From assembly GCF_000968685.2 (NCBI RefSeq), contig NZ_LAKD02000001.1, positions 372,001 to 436,000 on the forward strand: DNA of 64,000 bases. The letters are read 5' to 3'. The position numbers and the translations under genes are program-made. A model generated the notes under the pieces. That model saw nothing but the letters and a program-made list of their open reading frames with translations, made no database searches and was not told where the DNA came from. This DNA comes from Streptomyces antioxidans (GTDB lineage Bacteria > Actinomycetota > Actinomycetes > Streptomycetales > Streptomycetaceae). Below are positions 54,347 through 63,807 of this stretch, one piece after another. Positions within the stretch are counted from its first letter, which is position 1, and each line of letters starts with the position of its first letter.

Positions 54347-55924
54347 ATGGGATTGCCGCTCAGAGCCACCAGGGTGTCCTGCGTCCGCGGGCTCGTCGCG
54401 GGGGTCGTCGGCACACTCGTCCTGACGTCCCTCGGCTGTCAGCAGACCGACAGCGGCGGGCGCCCGCCGGGCACCCACACGCCCGCGAAGCCCTCGGCAC
54501 CGTCCCGCACCATCCCCTCCGTCCGCGACTTCACCCCGGCCTCCGGCCCCGGCTGGCGGCCCGGCGACAACAGCCGCGTGGTGGCCGACCTCAAGGGGTC
54601 GCTCGCCGACGAGGCCCGTACGATCGCCGCGGAGCTGGGGCTGCGCACCACCTCGGGCCCCGCCCGCCGCGGTGACCTCTCCCTGGCCCTCGCCCCGAAG
54701 CAGAGCGGCGGCGGCGAGGCGTACACCCTGAAGGTCGCGGACGGCCGCGCCCGGATCACCGGCCCCGCCGACGCGGGCGTCTTCTACGGCACCCGCACCG
54801 TGAAGCAGGCCCTGCGCTCCGGCGGCCGGCTCCCCGAGGGCGTGATCCACGACCGGCCCGGCCGCGCCCAGCGCGGCCTCAACCTCGACATCGCGCGCAA
54901 GTTCTACCCGGCCGGGTGGATCGAGGCCCGGATGCGCCAGATGGCCGACCTCAAGCTCAACCAGCTGGCCCTGCACTTCTCGGACGACCAGGGCTTCCGC
55001 ATCCAGAGCACCAGCCACCCCGAGATCGTCTCGTCCCAGCACCTCACCAAGGACCAGGTCCGGCAGATCGTCGCGCTCGGGCAGCGGCTGCACATCACCG
55101 TCATCCCCGAGATCGACTCGCCGGGCCACCTCGGCGCCGTCATCCGCGCCCATCCGCAGCTCCAGCTGCGCAACGCGGGCGGCACCACCTTCCAGGGCTC
55201 GGTGGACATCTCCAACCCGGGCGCGGCCCGCATCGTCGACGACCTGATGCGGGAGTACGCCCCGCTCTTCCCGGGCCGCTGGTGGCACCTGGGCGCCGAC
55301 GAGTACCTCGCGCTGACCGTCAAGGACCCCCAGGCGTCGTTCCCCAAGCTGGCCGCCGCCGCGAAGAAGAAGTACGGCCGCAACGCCCGGGTGCAGGACC
55401 TGGTCACCGGCTGGCTGAACGACCGGGCCCGGCTCGCGCGGAAGCTCGGCAAGCAGCCCAAGGCGTGGAACGACGGTTTCTTCGCGGGCGGCGTCGTCAA
55501 GCCCGACAAGGACATCGAGGTCGAGTACTGGACGGGACGGCAGAAGGAGGCGGCACGGCAGCCCCAGGAGTATCTGAAGGAGGGCCGCGACCTGGTCAAC
55601 CTCAACGACTCCTTCCTCTACTACGTGCTCGGCGAGCCCGGCGGCTTCACCTATCCGACCGGGGAACGCATCTACGAGGACTGGTCCCCCGCGGTACTGC
55701 GCGGCTCCACGCCCGTTTCCGACAAGGGCCTGACCGGACCCGACCGTATCCTCGGCGCCCGCCTCGCGGTCTGGGGCGACCAGCCCGGGGCCCAGACCCC
55801 CGCACAGGTGGCCCGGGGCATCCGGTTGCCGCTCGCGGCGCTGGCGCAGCGGGTGTGGGACCCCGGGAAGCCGCCGCTGAGCTGGTCCGACTTCACCCGG
55901 CTCGCGGACCGGCTGGGGGTCTGA
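54347..55924 (+). CDS. GH20 beta-N-acetylhexosaminidase, lipoprotein
   Basis: 525 residues; ATG behind GGAGG. Signal with lipobox LTSLGC (Cys near residue 31). The N-terminal GH20b-like domain (residues ~60-165) precedes the TIM barrel starting at RGLNLDIARKFYPAGWI. The catalytic Asp-Glu pair is D318-E319 in WWHLGADEYL, where Ala replaces the common Gly. Barrel-end motifs include HFSDDQGFRIQ, VIPEIDSPGHLGA and AQRVWDPG. It removes terminal GlcNAc/GalNAc from chitin or wall fragments outside the cell. No DasR-type TGGTCTAGACCA site was seen upstream. Confidence 0.93.
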   Translation: MGLPLRATRVSCVRGLVAGVVGTLVLTSLGCQQTDSGGRPPGTHTPAKPSAPSRTIPSVRDFTPASGPGWRPGDNSRVVADLKGSLADEARTIAAELGLRTTSGPARRGDLSLALAPKQSGGGEAYTLKVADGRARITGPADAGVFYGTRTVKQALRSGGRLPEGVIHDRPGRAQRGLNLDIARKFYPAGWIEARMRQMADLKLNQLALHFSDDQGFRIQSTSHPEIVSSQHLTKDQVRQIVALGQRLHITVIPEIDSPGHLGAVIRAHPQLQLRNAGGTTFQGSVDISNPGAARIVDDLMREYAPLFPGRWWHLGADEYLALTVKDPQASFPKLAAAAKKKYGRNARVQDLVTGWLNDRARLARKLGKQPKAWNDGFFAGGVVKPDKDIEVEYWTGRQKEAARQPQEYLKEGRDLVNLNDSFLYYVLGEPGGFTYPTGERIYEDWSPAVLRGSTPVSDKGLTGPDRILGARLAVWGDQPGAQTPAQVARGIRLPLAALAQRVWDPGKPPLSWSDFTRLADRLGV

Positions 55925-56254
55925 GGGCAGCAGTCAGCTCGGCCGGGGGCCGCGTTCGGGGAGGGAGAGATGAAGGACGGTCGGGGCCGCCACCCCCCAC
56001 AGGAGAGGCCCCGACCGTCGATCAGGAGAGCCTGGATCAGGCTCGTACCCCTTACAGCGTCGCATGACTCGATCGCGTCACACCTCCCCTTGCGCGAAAA
56101 CCGGGGACTCCACCCCGCTGTACGGGGCCCGTTCCGCTCTGGACGGGACCGGTCGGATGCCCGTAACGTGCAGGTCCGCGCTCTGGGCGCGGTCAGAGGC
56201 TCATTTTCTCGCGTGGCCTGAAGTGGCCACGTTCCCAGGGGGACTCAAAAGACC
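55925..56254. other. 330-bp intergenic region, GH20 to DUF4328
   Basis: It contains the GH20 terminator (55976-56019). The remaining sequence has no gene I can support and no clear promoter boxes. Confidence 0.45.
55976..56019 (+). terminator. GH20 gene terminator
   Basis: GACGGTCGGGGCC (55976-55988) pairs perfectly with GGCCCCGACCGTC (56007-56019), 18-base loop. Confidence 0.85.
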
Positions 56255-57289
56255 ATGTATCCGTGTGGCCACTGCCGCGCTGTCGCCGTCGGCCCCGACG
56301 GGCGCTGTGCCGCATGCGGGACCTACCAGCAGCAGCTCCAGCAGCCGCCCGGCCCCCCGCAGCAGCCGTCCGTCCCACCGCAGGCGCAGCCGATGCCCGG
56401 CGGGTACCCGGCCGCTCCGCCGATGGGCATGCCGGCCGGCGGGGTCGATCTGCGGCGCGGGCTCTCCACCACGCTCGTCGCGCTGTTCGGGCTGGCGCTG
56501 CCCGCGCTGATCTTCCTCCTGGTGGCGCGATCCGGGCAGTTCAGCGTGATCGGGGACATGCTGGACGCGGTCGAGGGCAAGCCGGTCTCCGTCACCCAGA
56601 AGGACCTCGACGACGCCGACGACATGTTCACCGCGGCCCAGGTCCTCTACTCGCTGCTCACCGTCGCGATCGCCGTGGTCTGGGCGATCTGGTTCCGGCG
56701 GCTGCGGCTGAACGCCGAGGCCTTCGCGCCCGGCCAGCACCGCTTCGGCAGCGGCTGGGCGGCCGGTTCGTGGTTCACCCCCGTGGTCAACCTCTGGTTC
56801 CCCAAGCAGATCGCCAATGACATCTGGCGCGCCAGCTCCCCGCAGGGGCCGCACGCCGCCAACCGCGGTCTGCTCAACGGCTGGTGGATCACCTGGATCG
56901 TGGCGCTGGTCACCAACGCCGTCGGCGGGATCCGGTACAACCTGCTGCGGGGCAAGGTGGAGGGTGACGACTACAGCCCCTCCGCTTCGGAGGCGAAGAG
57001 CGACATCGAGAGCCTGCACTCCATCCTGGCCTTCGACATGTTCGCCATCGTGATCTTCATCGCCGCGGCGGTCCTGGCGCTGCTGCTGGTCCGGCAGATC
57101 ACCGCGCTGCAGGAGCAGCGGGCTTCGCTGCCCCCGCAGATGGCCGGTCCGGCGCCGTACGGGATGCCGTCGCCGAACCCGTACGGCTCCCCGGCCCCCG
57201 GCCCCGCGCCGTATGGTGCCCCTCAGATGCCGCCGACCCCGCCGCCCGGCCAGCCCGGTCAGCAGTACCCGCCCTACGGGCAGGGCTAG
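56255..57289 (+). CDS. DUF4328 membrane protein
   Basis: 344 residues. An N-terminal zinc-ribbon-like CGHC...CAAC pair is followed by a Gln/Pro-rich tract and the DUF4328 membrane region: LSTTLVALFGLALPALIFLLV, LYSLLTVAIAVVWAIWFRRLR, WFTPVVNLWFPKQIANDIWRAS, GLLNGWWITWIVALVTNAVGG, MFAIVIFIAAAVLALLLVRQI. The tail is Pro/Tyr/Gly-rich (PYGMPSPNPYGSPAPGPAPYG). Such proteins are abundant in Streptomyces with no known function. It is 61 bases ahead of a sigma gene on the same strand. Confidence 0.88.
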   Translation: MYPCGHCRAVAVGPDGRCAACGTYQQQLQQPPGPPQQPSVPPQAQPMPGGYPAAPPMGMPAGGVDLRRGLSTTLVALFGLALPALIFLLVARSGQFSVIGDMLDAVEGKPVSVTQKDLDDADDMFTAAQVLYSLLTVAIAVVWAIWFRRLRLNAEAFAPGQHRFGSGWAAGSWFTPVVNLWFPKQIANDIWRASSPQGPHAANRGLLNGWWITWIVALVTNAVGGIRYNLLRGKVEGDDYSPSASEAKSDIESLHSILAFDMFAIVIFIAAAVLALLLVRQITALQEQRASLPPQMAGPAPYGMPSPNPYGSPAPGPAPYGAPQMPPTPPPGQPGQQYPPYGQG

Positions 57290-57350
57290 TCCGCGGGCTA
57301 CGCCGGAATCGACTGGACCACGGATTCTCCGAGTGGGGCAGGAAGAGAGC

Positions 57351-58031
57351 GTGCAGGGGGACGAAGCGGAGCTGACCGCCGCGGTGCTCGCGGCGCAGGA
57401 AGGGGACGAGACCGCCTTCCGGACCGTCTACCGGTCCGTGCACCCTCGCCTCCTCGGCTACGTACGCACGCTGGTCGGTGATGGCGACGCGGAGGACATC
57501 ACCTCGGAGGCCTGGCTACAGATCGCCCGTGACCTGCAGCGATTCTCCGGGGACGCGGACCGTTTCCGGGGCTGGGCGGCCCGGATAGCCCGCAACCGCG
57601 CACTGGACCACATACGGATGCGCGGCCGCCGCCCGGCCATCGGGGGCGATGAGTCGGAGCTGGAGTTCCGCCCCTCCGACGCGGACACCGCCGGTGAGGC
57701 GATGGAGGCCATCGGCACCGGCAAGGCGCTCGGACTGATCTCCCAGCTGCCGCAGGACCAGGCCGAGGCGGTGGTGCTCCGGGTGGTCCTCGGGCTTGAC
57801 GCCAAGAGCGCGGCCACGGTGCTGGGCAAGCGGCCCGGGGCGGTGCGCACCGCAGCGCACCGGGGCCTGCGGCGGCTCGCCGATCTGATCGGCGCCGCGG
57901 GCGGGGGCGATGCGGTGCTCGACGGGGTCCCGGGGCAACGCGAGTCACACGGCGGCGGTGCAACCAAGCCGGGTGTGGCGAAGTCTGCTGGTGTGACGGA
58001 TTCGTGCGCGCCAACGCAGAAGGACATGTGA
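57351..58031 (+). CDS. ECF-type RNA polymerase sigma factor
   Basis: 226 residues from GTG 57351 (GGAAGAG upstream). Region 2: DETAFRTVYRSVHPRLLGYVRTLV and GDAEDITSEAWLQIARDLQRF, then WAARIARNRALDHIRMRGR. Region 4: LPQDQAEAVVLRVVLGLDAKSAATVLGKRPGAVRTAAHRGLRRLA. A ~35-residue tail follows. The stop overlaps the start of a membrane protein (TGATG) that probably regulates it. Confidence 0.92.
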   Translation: MQGDEAELTAAVLAAQEGDETAFRTVYRSVHPRLLGYVRTLVGDGDAEDITSEAWLQIARDLQRFSGDADRFRGWAARIARNRALDHIRMRGRRPAIGGDESELEFRPSDADTAGEAMEAIGTGKALGLISQLPQDQAEAVVLRVVLGLDAKSAATVLGKRPGAVRTAAHRGLRRLADLIGAAGGGDAVLDGVPGQRESHGGGATKPGVAKSAGVTDSCAPTQKDM

Positions 58032-59221
58032 TGGCCGAAGACCACCGCTACAGCTGGCTGGATGACAGGGCCGCGGAGCGGTTGCTTCGCGGCGAAACGG
58101 TCGAGGGGCAGCCTGCGGCTCCCGACGGCCAGAACGACCAGTCATATGCCAGTGCGGAACGGTTGGCGGCCGTGCTCAGCGCCGTCGCCGGCGCGGGCCG
58201 TACGGCGCCCCCCTCCGACGCGTCCGCGCTTCCCGGTGAGGAGGCGGCCCTGGCCGCCTTCCGGGCGGCCCGTGTCGAGGTCGACGCCCACGCCGGGGCG
58301 GGGTCCGCGGCCGGGAAGGACATGGCCCGGCGGCCGCACCGGGTCCGGCGGTTCAGAGAGAGACAACCGCGGCTGCGGCGCCCGCTGCGCGCGGGCATGG
58401 TCGCGGTCGTGGCCGGATGTGCGCTCAGCGGATTCGCGGTGGCGGCAGCCGCGGGGGTACTGCCGACACCGTTCGGGCAGACCGACCACACTCCGGGACC
58501 CTCGGTGAGCATGTCGGACGGCGGCCCCGGCGGGGACTCCGCCCATCCGGAGATCTCCGAAGACGGCGGTACGACGGCGCCTGATCCCAGCGGGTCGGGC
58601 GACAACGATGCCAGCGATGTGGGGTCGAACGGCGCCCAGGGCGGAACGGTTCCCGCCGACCCGGAGGACGGCGGCAAGGGCAAGAACGGCAAGGCGAACG
58701 GCCACTCAAAGGGGAAGACCGGCGTCCCGAAGTGGGCCCTGGCCGTCTGCCCCCGCTATCTGGACTCGGAAACGGGTCTGGGCGCGGACCTCGACAAGAA
58801 GTCGCTCAAGAAGCTGACCAAGGCGGCGGGCGGCGCGTCCGCTATCCACGGCTACTGCACACAGGCCCTCGCCGACGACGGTGAGGGCGGCCTCCCGCGC
58901 GACGAGGAGAGCACCGGCAGCGGCGGTGACAGCGGCAGCCCGGACAGCGGCTACGACGGGGGTGGCGACGGCGGCTCGGACGGCTCCGGTTCCGGGCCCG
59001 GCTCGGGATCCGGTGACAGTGGTGGCTCGGGCGACAGCGCCGGTCCTGGCGGTGGCGACTCCGGTGGCGATCCGGGAAAAGGTGGCGGGGACGGCGCCAC
59101 GTCCCCGCCGCCCCCTTCCCAGGACACCACCGGCACGCCGAGCGGCACGCCGACCGACACCACCCCGCCCATAACCGCCACTGACACCGCGACGACCACC
59201 GCGGAGACGGGTGCTGACTGA
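58031..59221 (+). CDS. Membrane partner of sigma factor (putative anti-sigma)
   Basis: 396 residues, ATG in a one-base TGATG overlap with the sigma gene. The cytosolic N-terminus (WLDDRAAERLLRGETVEG, SASAERLAAVLSAVAG-type helices, EEAALAAFRAARVEVDA) precedes one TM helix (MVAVVAGCALSGFAVAAAAGV). The extracytoplasmic part is Gly/Ser/Asp-rich with a compact stretch (WALAVCPRYLDSETGLGADLDKKSLKKLTKAAGG...GYCTQALADD) containing two Cys. Position and topology suggest an anti-sigma factor; no ZAS zinc motif is present. A very Gly/Ser/Thr-rich tail follows. Two hairpins end the unit. Confidence 0.75.
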   Translation: MAEDHRYSWLDDRAAERLLRGETVEGQPAAPDGQNDQSYASAERLAAVLSAVAGAGRTAPPSDASALPGEEAALAAFRAARVEVDAHAGAGSAAGKDMARRPHRVRRFRERQPRLRRPLRAGMVAVVAGCALSGFAVAAAAGVLPTPFGQTDHTPGPSVSMSDGGPGGDSAHPEISEDGGTTAPDPSGSGDNDASDVGSNGAQGGTVPADPEDGGKGKNGKANGHSKGKTGVPKWALAVCPRYLDSETGLGADLDKKSLKKLTKAAGGASAIHGYCTQALADDGEGGLPRDEESTGSGGDSGSPDSGYDGGGDGGSDGSGSGPGSGSGDSGGSGDSAGPGGGDSGGDPGKGGGDGATSPPPPSQDTTGTPSGTPTDTTPPITATDTATTTAETGAD

Positions 59222-59244
59222 GTCTCCGGCACCCAGGTGTGACG

Positions 59245-59272
59245 TTTTTTTCAGCGGTGACGCTGAAAGAAA
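59245..59272 (+). terminator. T/A-flanked hairpin after sigma operon
   Basis: TTTCAGCG-GTGA-CGCTGAAA (59249-59268), extended by T/A pairs with one G-T pair to 59245-59272. The T-run precedes rather than follows the stem on the plus strand. Confidence 0.65.
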
Positions 59273-59338
59273 CGGGCCGACTGGTCATCGGCCGCGCGGG
59301 AGCCGAGGTTCCCCCCGTACCGACGGCTCCGCGCATTC

Positions 59339-59377
59339 GGCGCGGGCAGAGCACGTTCCCCCGGCTCTGCCCGCGCC
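59339..59377. terminator. 14-bp terminator between sigma operon and ldt
   Basis: GGCGCGGGCAGAGC (59339-59352) pairs perfectly with GCTCTGCCCGCGCC (59364-59377), 11-base loop, followed on the plus strand by GCCCCTTCTTT. It can serve both convergent units. Confidence 0.82.
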
Positions 59378-59488
59378 GCCCCTTCTTTGCGCCTCAACCG
59401 GCGCCGCTCTCGCGGACCGGGTCCTCGCCGCCGGGGTTCCTCAATTGATGGTTGCGGCCCTGCCTGTAGACCACTGGTGGTCGTGAAC

Positions 59489-60382
59489 CTACTTGTAGAC
59501 CACGACCTTGTCGCCCGCCTTCACCTTCTCGAAGAGGGCGGCGATCTTCTTCTTGTCCCGGACGTTCACACAGCCGTGTGAGGCGCCGCTGTAGCCGCGG
59601 GCGGCGAAGTCCGAGGAGTAGTGCACGGCTTGGCCGCCGCTGAAGAACATCGCGTAGGGCATCGGTGTGTGATAGATCGTCGAGACATGGTCCCGGCTCT
59701 TGAAGTTGACCTGGAACAACCCCTCCCGGGTCGGGGTGTACTCCGAGCCGAAGCGCACATCCATCGCCGACACCACCCGGCCGTTGACCATCCAGGCCAG
59801 GGTGCGGCTGGTCTTGCTGATGCACAGCACCCGGCCGGTCAGGCAGCGCGGATCGGGCTTGGCCAGCGGAAGGGTGGTCGGCGGGTAGAGCTCGTCGCGC
59901 GTGGGCGGCTTCGTGGCCGAGCGCAGTGAGGTCCAGGTGCGCTGGTTCACCGAGCCGGTGGCCGCGAGGCCGTGGCCCCGCTGGTACGCGCTGACCGACG
60001 CCTGCGTGATGGTGCCGAAGTACCCCGTCGGGTTCCGGTGGAAGAGGCCGAGCGCGCGCAGCCGGGCCTGGAGCTCGCGCACCCGGTCCCCGCTGGTGCC
60101 GAAGGTGATCACCGGCGGGGCCACCCTCGGCGCGGTGTGCCGCGGCACGGCGGGGGCCGTGGTGCGTGGGGGTGCCGCCACCCGTTTGGGCTTGGCCTTG
60201 TGGGTGTACGTGCGCCGCGGCCGGGGCGGCGCCTCGTGCGCGGGTGTACTCGTACTGGCCCGGGTCTGGGGCCGTTCCTGCCCCCGGCCGTTCACGGTCG
60301 CCTCCCCCGGTCGGCACCCGGCGACCAGTGCCGCCGCCGTGGCCGTGGCCAGCGCGGTGCCGACCACCGCTGTCCGGTGCAT
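59489..60382 (-). CDS. L,D-transpeptidase lipoprotein (PG-binding + YkuD)
   Basis: 297 residues from ATG 60382 behind GGGGAGGGG. Lipobox LVAGC near residue 23, then a Pro/Arg/Thr-rich linker. Residues ~95-155 are a peptidoglycan-binding domain (GDRVRELQARLRALGLFHRN, QASVSAYQRGHGL, VNQRTWTSL). The C-terminal YkuD domain has VLCISKTSRTLAWMVNG and the catalytic HGCVNV (Cys-His) in SGASHGCVNVRD. It forms 3-3 cross-links or attaches proteins in the wall. Divergent from the acyl-CoA mutase gene. Confidence 0.94.
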   Translation of the reverse strand: MHRTAVVGTALATATAAALVAGCRPGEATVNGRGQERPQTRASTSTPAHEAPPRPRRTYTHKAKPKRVAAPPRTTAPAVPRHTAPRVAPPVITFGTSGDRVRELQARLRALGLFHRNPTGYFGTITQASVSAYQRGHGLAATGSVNQRTWTSLRSATKPPTRDELYPPTTLPLAKPDPRCLTGRVLCISKTSRTLAWMVNGRVVSAMDVRFGSEYTPTREGLFQVNFKSRDHVSTIYHTPMPYAMFFSGGQAVHYSSDFAARGYSGASHGCVNVRDKKKIAALFEKVKAGDKVVVYK

Positions 60383-60513
60383 CCGAACCCCTCCCCTGAT
60401 CTTTTTGCTCTGAATGCTTCCCGGGGCTGCCGCGGGGCGAACATCGACGCATGCTGTGAACAAGGCCCCGTACCGGGAGAACGCCCGGTATCAGCCACCA
60501 GGAGGCGTGACCC

Positions 60514-62103
<1,590 letters not shown>

Positions 62104-62175
62104 GCGAACGGCCGGGAGTCGGTCCGGGGCCGTTGCCTGAGGTCCGTTGTCGGGGGGAGGGGTGACACTGGAGCC

Positions 62176-62391
62176 ATGTCGTCGTCACCCCGCCGCACCT
62201 GCCCGGTCTGCACCCGAGAGATCGCGGTCGTCGGCGGGCGCTTCGCCCGCCATGACCCGCCGGGGCGGCGCTCCGCGTACGAGCTGATCTCCTGTCCCGG
62301 CTCGCGGCGGATCGCGCCGCTGCTCACGGGTCCGCCGAAGCTGTTCGGTGAGGAGGAGCCCCCGACCCCGGGTCAGCAGGCCCTGTTCTAG
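62176..62391 (+). CDS. Small zinc-ribbon protein
   Basis: 71 residues. A CPVC knuckle (residues 9-12) and a later SCPGS may bind zinc. It continues with GGRFARHDPPG and a C-terminal GPPKLFGEEEPPTPGQQALF. The codon pattern (G/C third bases) supports coding. GGAG lies very close to the ATG. Upstream TTGTCGGGG-N8-GACACT weakly resembles the damage-type promoter at 2794-2816. Function unknown. Confidence 0.65.
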   Translation: MSSSPRRTCPVCTREIAVVGGRFARHDPPGRRSAYELISCPGSRRIAPLLTGPPKLFGEEEPPTPGQQALF

Positions 62392-62760
62392 CCCACACCG
62401 AATCGTCCCGCCCGCACCGGACTGTCCCCCACCCCACCCCACCCCTTCCCGGACCCGGGGCTCCGCCCCGGCCCCCGACGTTCAGGGGCAGAGCCCCGGT
62501 GACGGGAGGGCGAAGCCCCGCGCCCCCGCCACTCAGATGGGCACCCCAACGCGGTGGCGCGCCCGGGCCTCGCCCTGGCCCCCGACCAGACGACCCGGAC
62601 GCGCAGGCGTCTCCACCGACGACGGTCAGTTCGTCACCCCCGGGTCCAGGGCCGAAGCCGACCCGCGCCAGCGCGCTTGAGGGGCCGGGGCCCCTGCCCC
62701 AGCACCCGGGGTCCAGGGGCGGAGACCCTGGTTACGGGAAGGGGCGGGGTGGGGGAAGAC
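62392..62760. other. 369-bp non-coding region with GGGGCTCCGCCCC-type repeats
   Basis: It contains several copies of GGGGCT/AGCCCC motifs and the hairpin 62455-62499. The composition is typical of repetitive intergenic sequence in Streptomyces. No gene seen. Confidence 0.5.
62455..62499. terminator. Hairpin with CCGGGGCTC arms
   Basis: CCGGGGCTC (62455-62463) pairs perfectly with GAGCCCCGG (62491-62499); the loop itself can form GGGGCTCCGCCCC. Likely ends the zinc-ribbon transcript and the convergent B3/B4 gene. Confidence 0.6.
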
Positions 62761-63474
62761 CTACGGCGTGGCCAGCAGCCGGGAGGCGATCCTCGCGCCC
62801 GGGCTCGCTTCCGTCAGCGCCTCCATCAGCCGGTCCCCGGCCACCTTCAGCGCGGTGTCGTCCATCGGCCCCAGCGCGTCCAGGACGAACATCGCCCGGG
62901 TGGTGTCATGCGTGAGCCTCGTACGGACGCACTGGCGCCAGTTCCAGCGGCGGCAGGTGACGCCCGCCTCGTCCCGCCACACCACCTCGCCGGGGGCGGG
63001 GTGCTCCACCGCGGGCTCGCCCCCGGCCGTCGTCTCGAAGTGCTCGTCGCCCTCGGCGCGCACCAGCCGGGCCGCGCCCACGTAGTGGTCCAGGTCCTCG
63101 CCGCCCAGGGGGATCACATGCCCGACCGAGACCGCGTTGTAGATGTCGGTCAGCCGGTCCACCCGGGGCAGCCCGGCGGGCACCCGCCGCAGCAGGGCCT
63201 CCGCGCTGGGCCGGGTGCGCTGCGGCTTCGCGCCGAAGGCGCGGAACGCCTCGCGCCAGGCGGCCAGATGCGGATGCTCCTCCACCGGCCCGTCCCCGAA
63301 CCGCTGACGCGCCGCCGCCTCGGCGTCGGCCAGAAGCCGCTCGCTCAGCTCGTCGCTGGGCCCGGGGCGCAGCCCCTCGGCGGTGATGAGCAGTGCCCGG
63401 TAGTCGGGGCGCAGGGCGCATACGGCCGGGTCGATGGTGGCGGATTCCAGCCAGGCTGCGGCGTCGAACGTCAT
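62761..63474 (-). CDS. B3/B4 tRNA-binding-domain protein
   Basis: 237 residues from ATG 63474 (MTFDAAAWLESATIDP); ATG 63498 would add eight residues but lies inside a large palindrome. The B3/B4 fold, as in the phenylalanyl-tRNA synthetase beta subunit, is indicated by YRALLITAEGLRPGPS, HLAAWREAFRAFGAKPQRTRPSAEALLRR, VDRLTDIYNAVSVGHVIPLGGEDLD and EVVWRDEAGVTCRRWNWRQC. Free-standing members are thought to edit mischarged tRNAs or bind modified amino acids; the substrate here is unknown. An inverted repeat of 17-bp arms just upstream suggests tight control. Confidence 0.85.
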   Translation of the reverse strand: MTFDAAAWLESATIDPAVCALRPDYRALLITAEGLRPGPSDELSERLLADAEAAARQRFGDGPVEEHPHLAAWREAFRAFGAKPQRTRPSAEALLRRVPAGLPRVDRLTDIYNAVSVGHVIPLGGEDLDHYVGAARLVRAEGDEHFETTAGGEPAVEHPAPGEVVWRDEAGVTCRRWNWRQCVRTRLTHDTTRAMFVLDALGPMDDTALKVAGDRLMEALTEASPGARIASRLLATP

Positions 63475-63488
63475 GTGGTCCACTATGG

Positions 63489-63526
63489 CATACGTCATGG
63501 TGCAGTGTGCTGCACCGTGACGTATG
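63489..63526. promoter_or_regulatory. 38-bp near-perfect palindrome at the B3/B4 gene promoter
   Basis: CATACGTCATGGTGCAG (63489-63505) and CTGCACCGTGACGTATG (63510-63526) are inverted repeats matching at 16 of 17 bases, spaced by TGTG. It lies 15-52 bases upstream of the chosen start. Four bases separate it from the stop of the 48-residue gene. It looks like an operator for a dimeric or tetrameric repressor; it could also be a transcription-terminating stem for the small gene. Confidence 0.6.
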
Positions 63527-63529
63527 GCC

Positions 63530-63676
63530 TCAGAACAGCCCCAGCTGCGTGGTGAGCAAGGCGAGGACGATGGCGAGCGACCAGCCGAGCAGGTGCTCCA
63601 ACAGGTGGTCCTCGCCGTCGGAGGGGCCTCCGGTGCGTGCGTGGAGGCCGGTGCGGCGCGCCGCGATGTCGGTCAT
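63530..63676 (-). CDS. 48-residue single-TM protein
   Basis: ATG 63676 with AGAGGA seven bases upstream, stop TGA at 63530. The product begins MTDIAARRTGLHARTGGPSD, continues with EDHLLEHLLGWSLAIVLALL and ends TTQLGLF: a charged N-terminal part and one C-terminal TM helix. G/C-rich third positions support coding. It lies directly upstream of the B3/B4 gene on the same strand, separated by the palindrome. Function unknown. Confidence 0.62.
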   Translation of the reverse strand: MTDIAARRTGLHARTGGPSDGEDHLLEHLLGWSLAIVLALLTTQLGLF

Positions 63677-63807
63677 GCGGGTGTCCTCTGTGCTCAGCGA
63701 TGATCGTGATGAACGTGATGAAAAGGGTCATCACCGTTGCCCAGGGTGCGCCGAGTGGCGGCCCGGGGTAAAGGGGGAGTGGCCGAACTCACCCGAGGAG
63801 GTCCACG

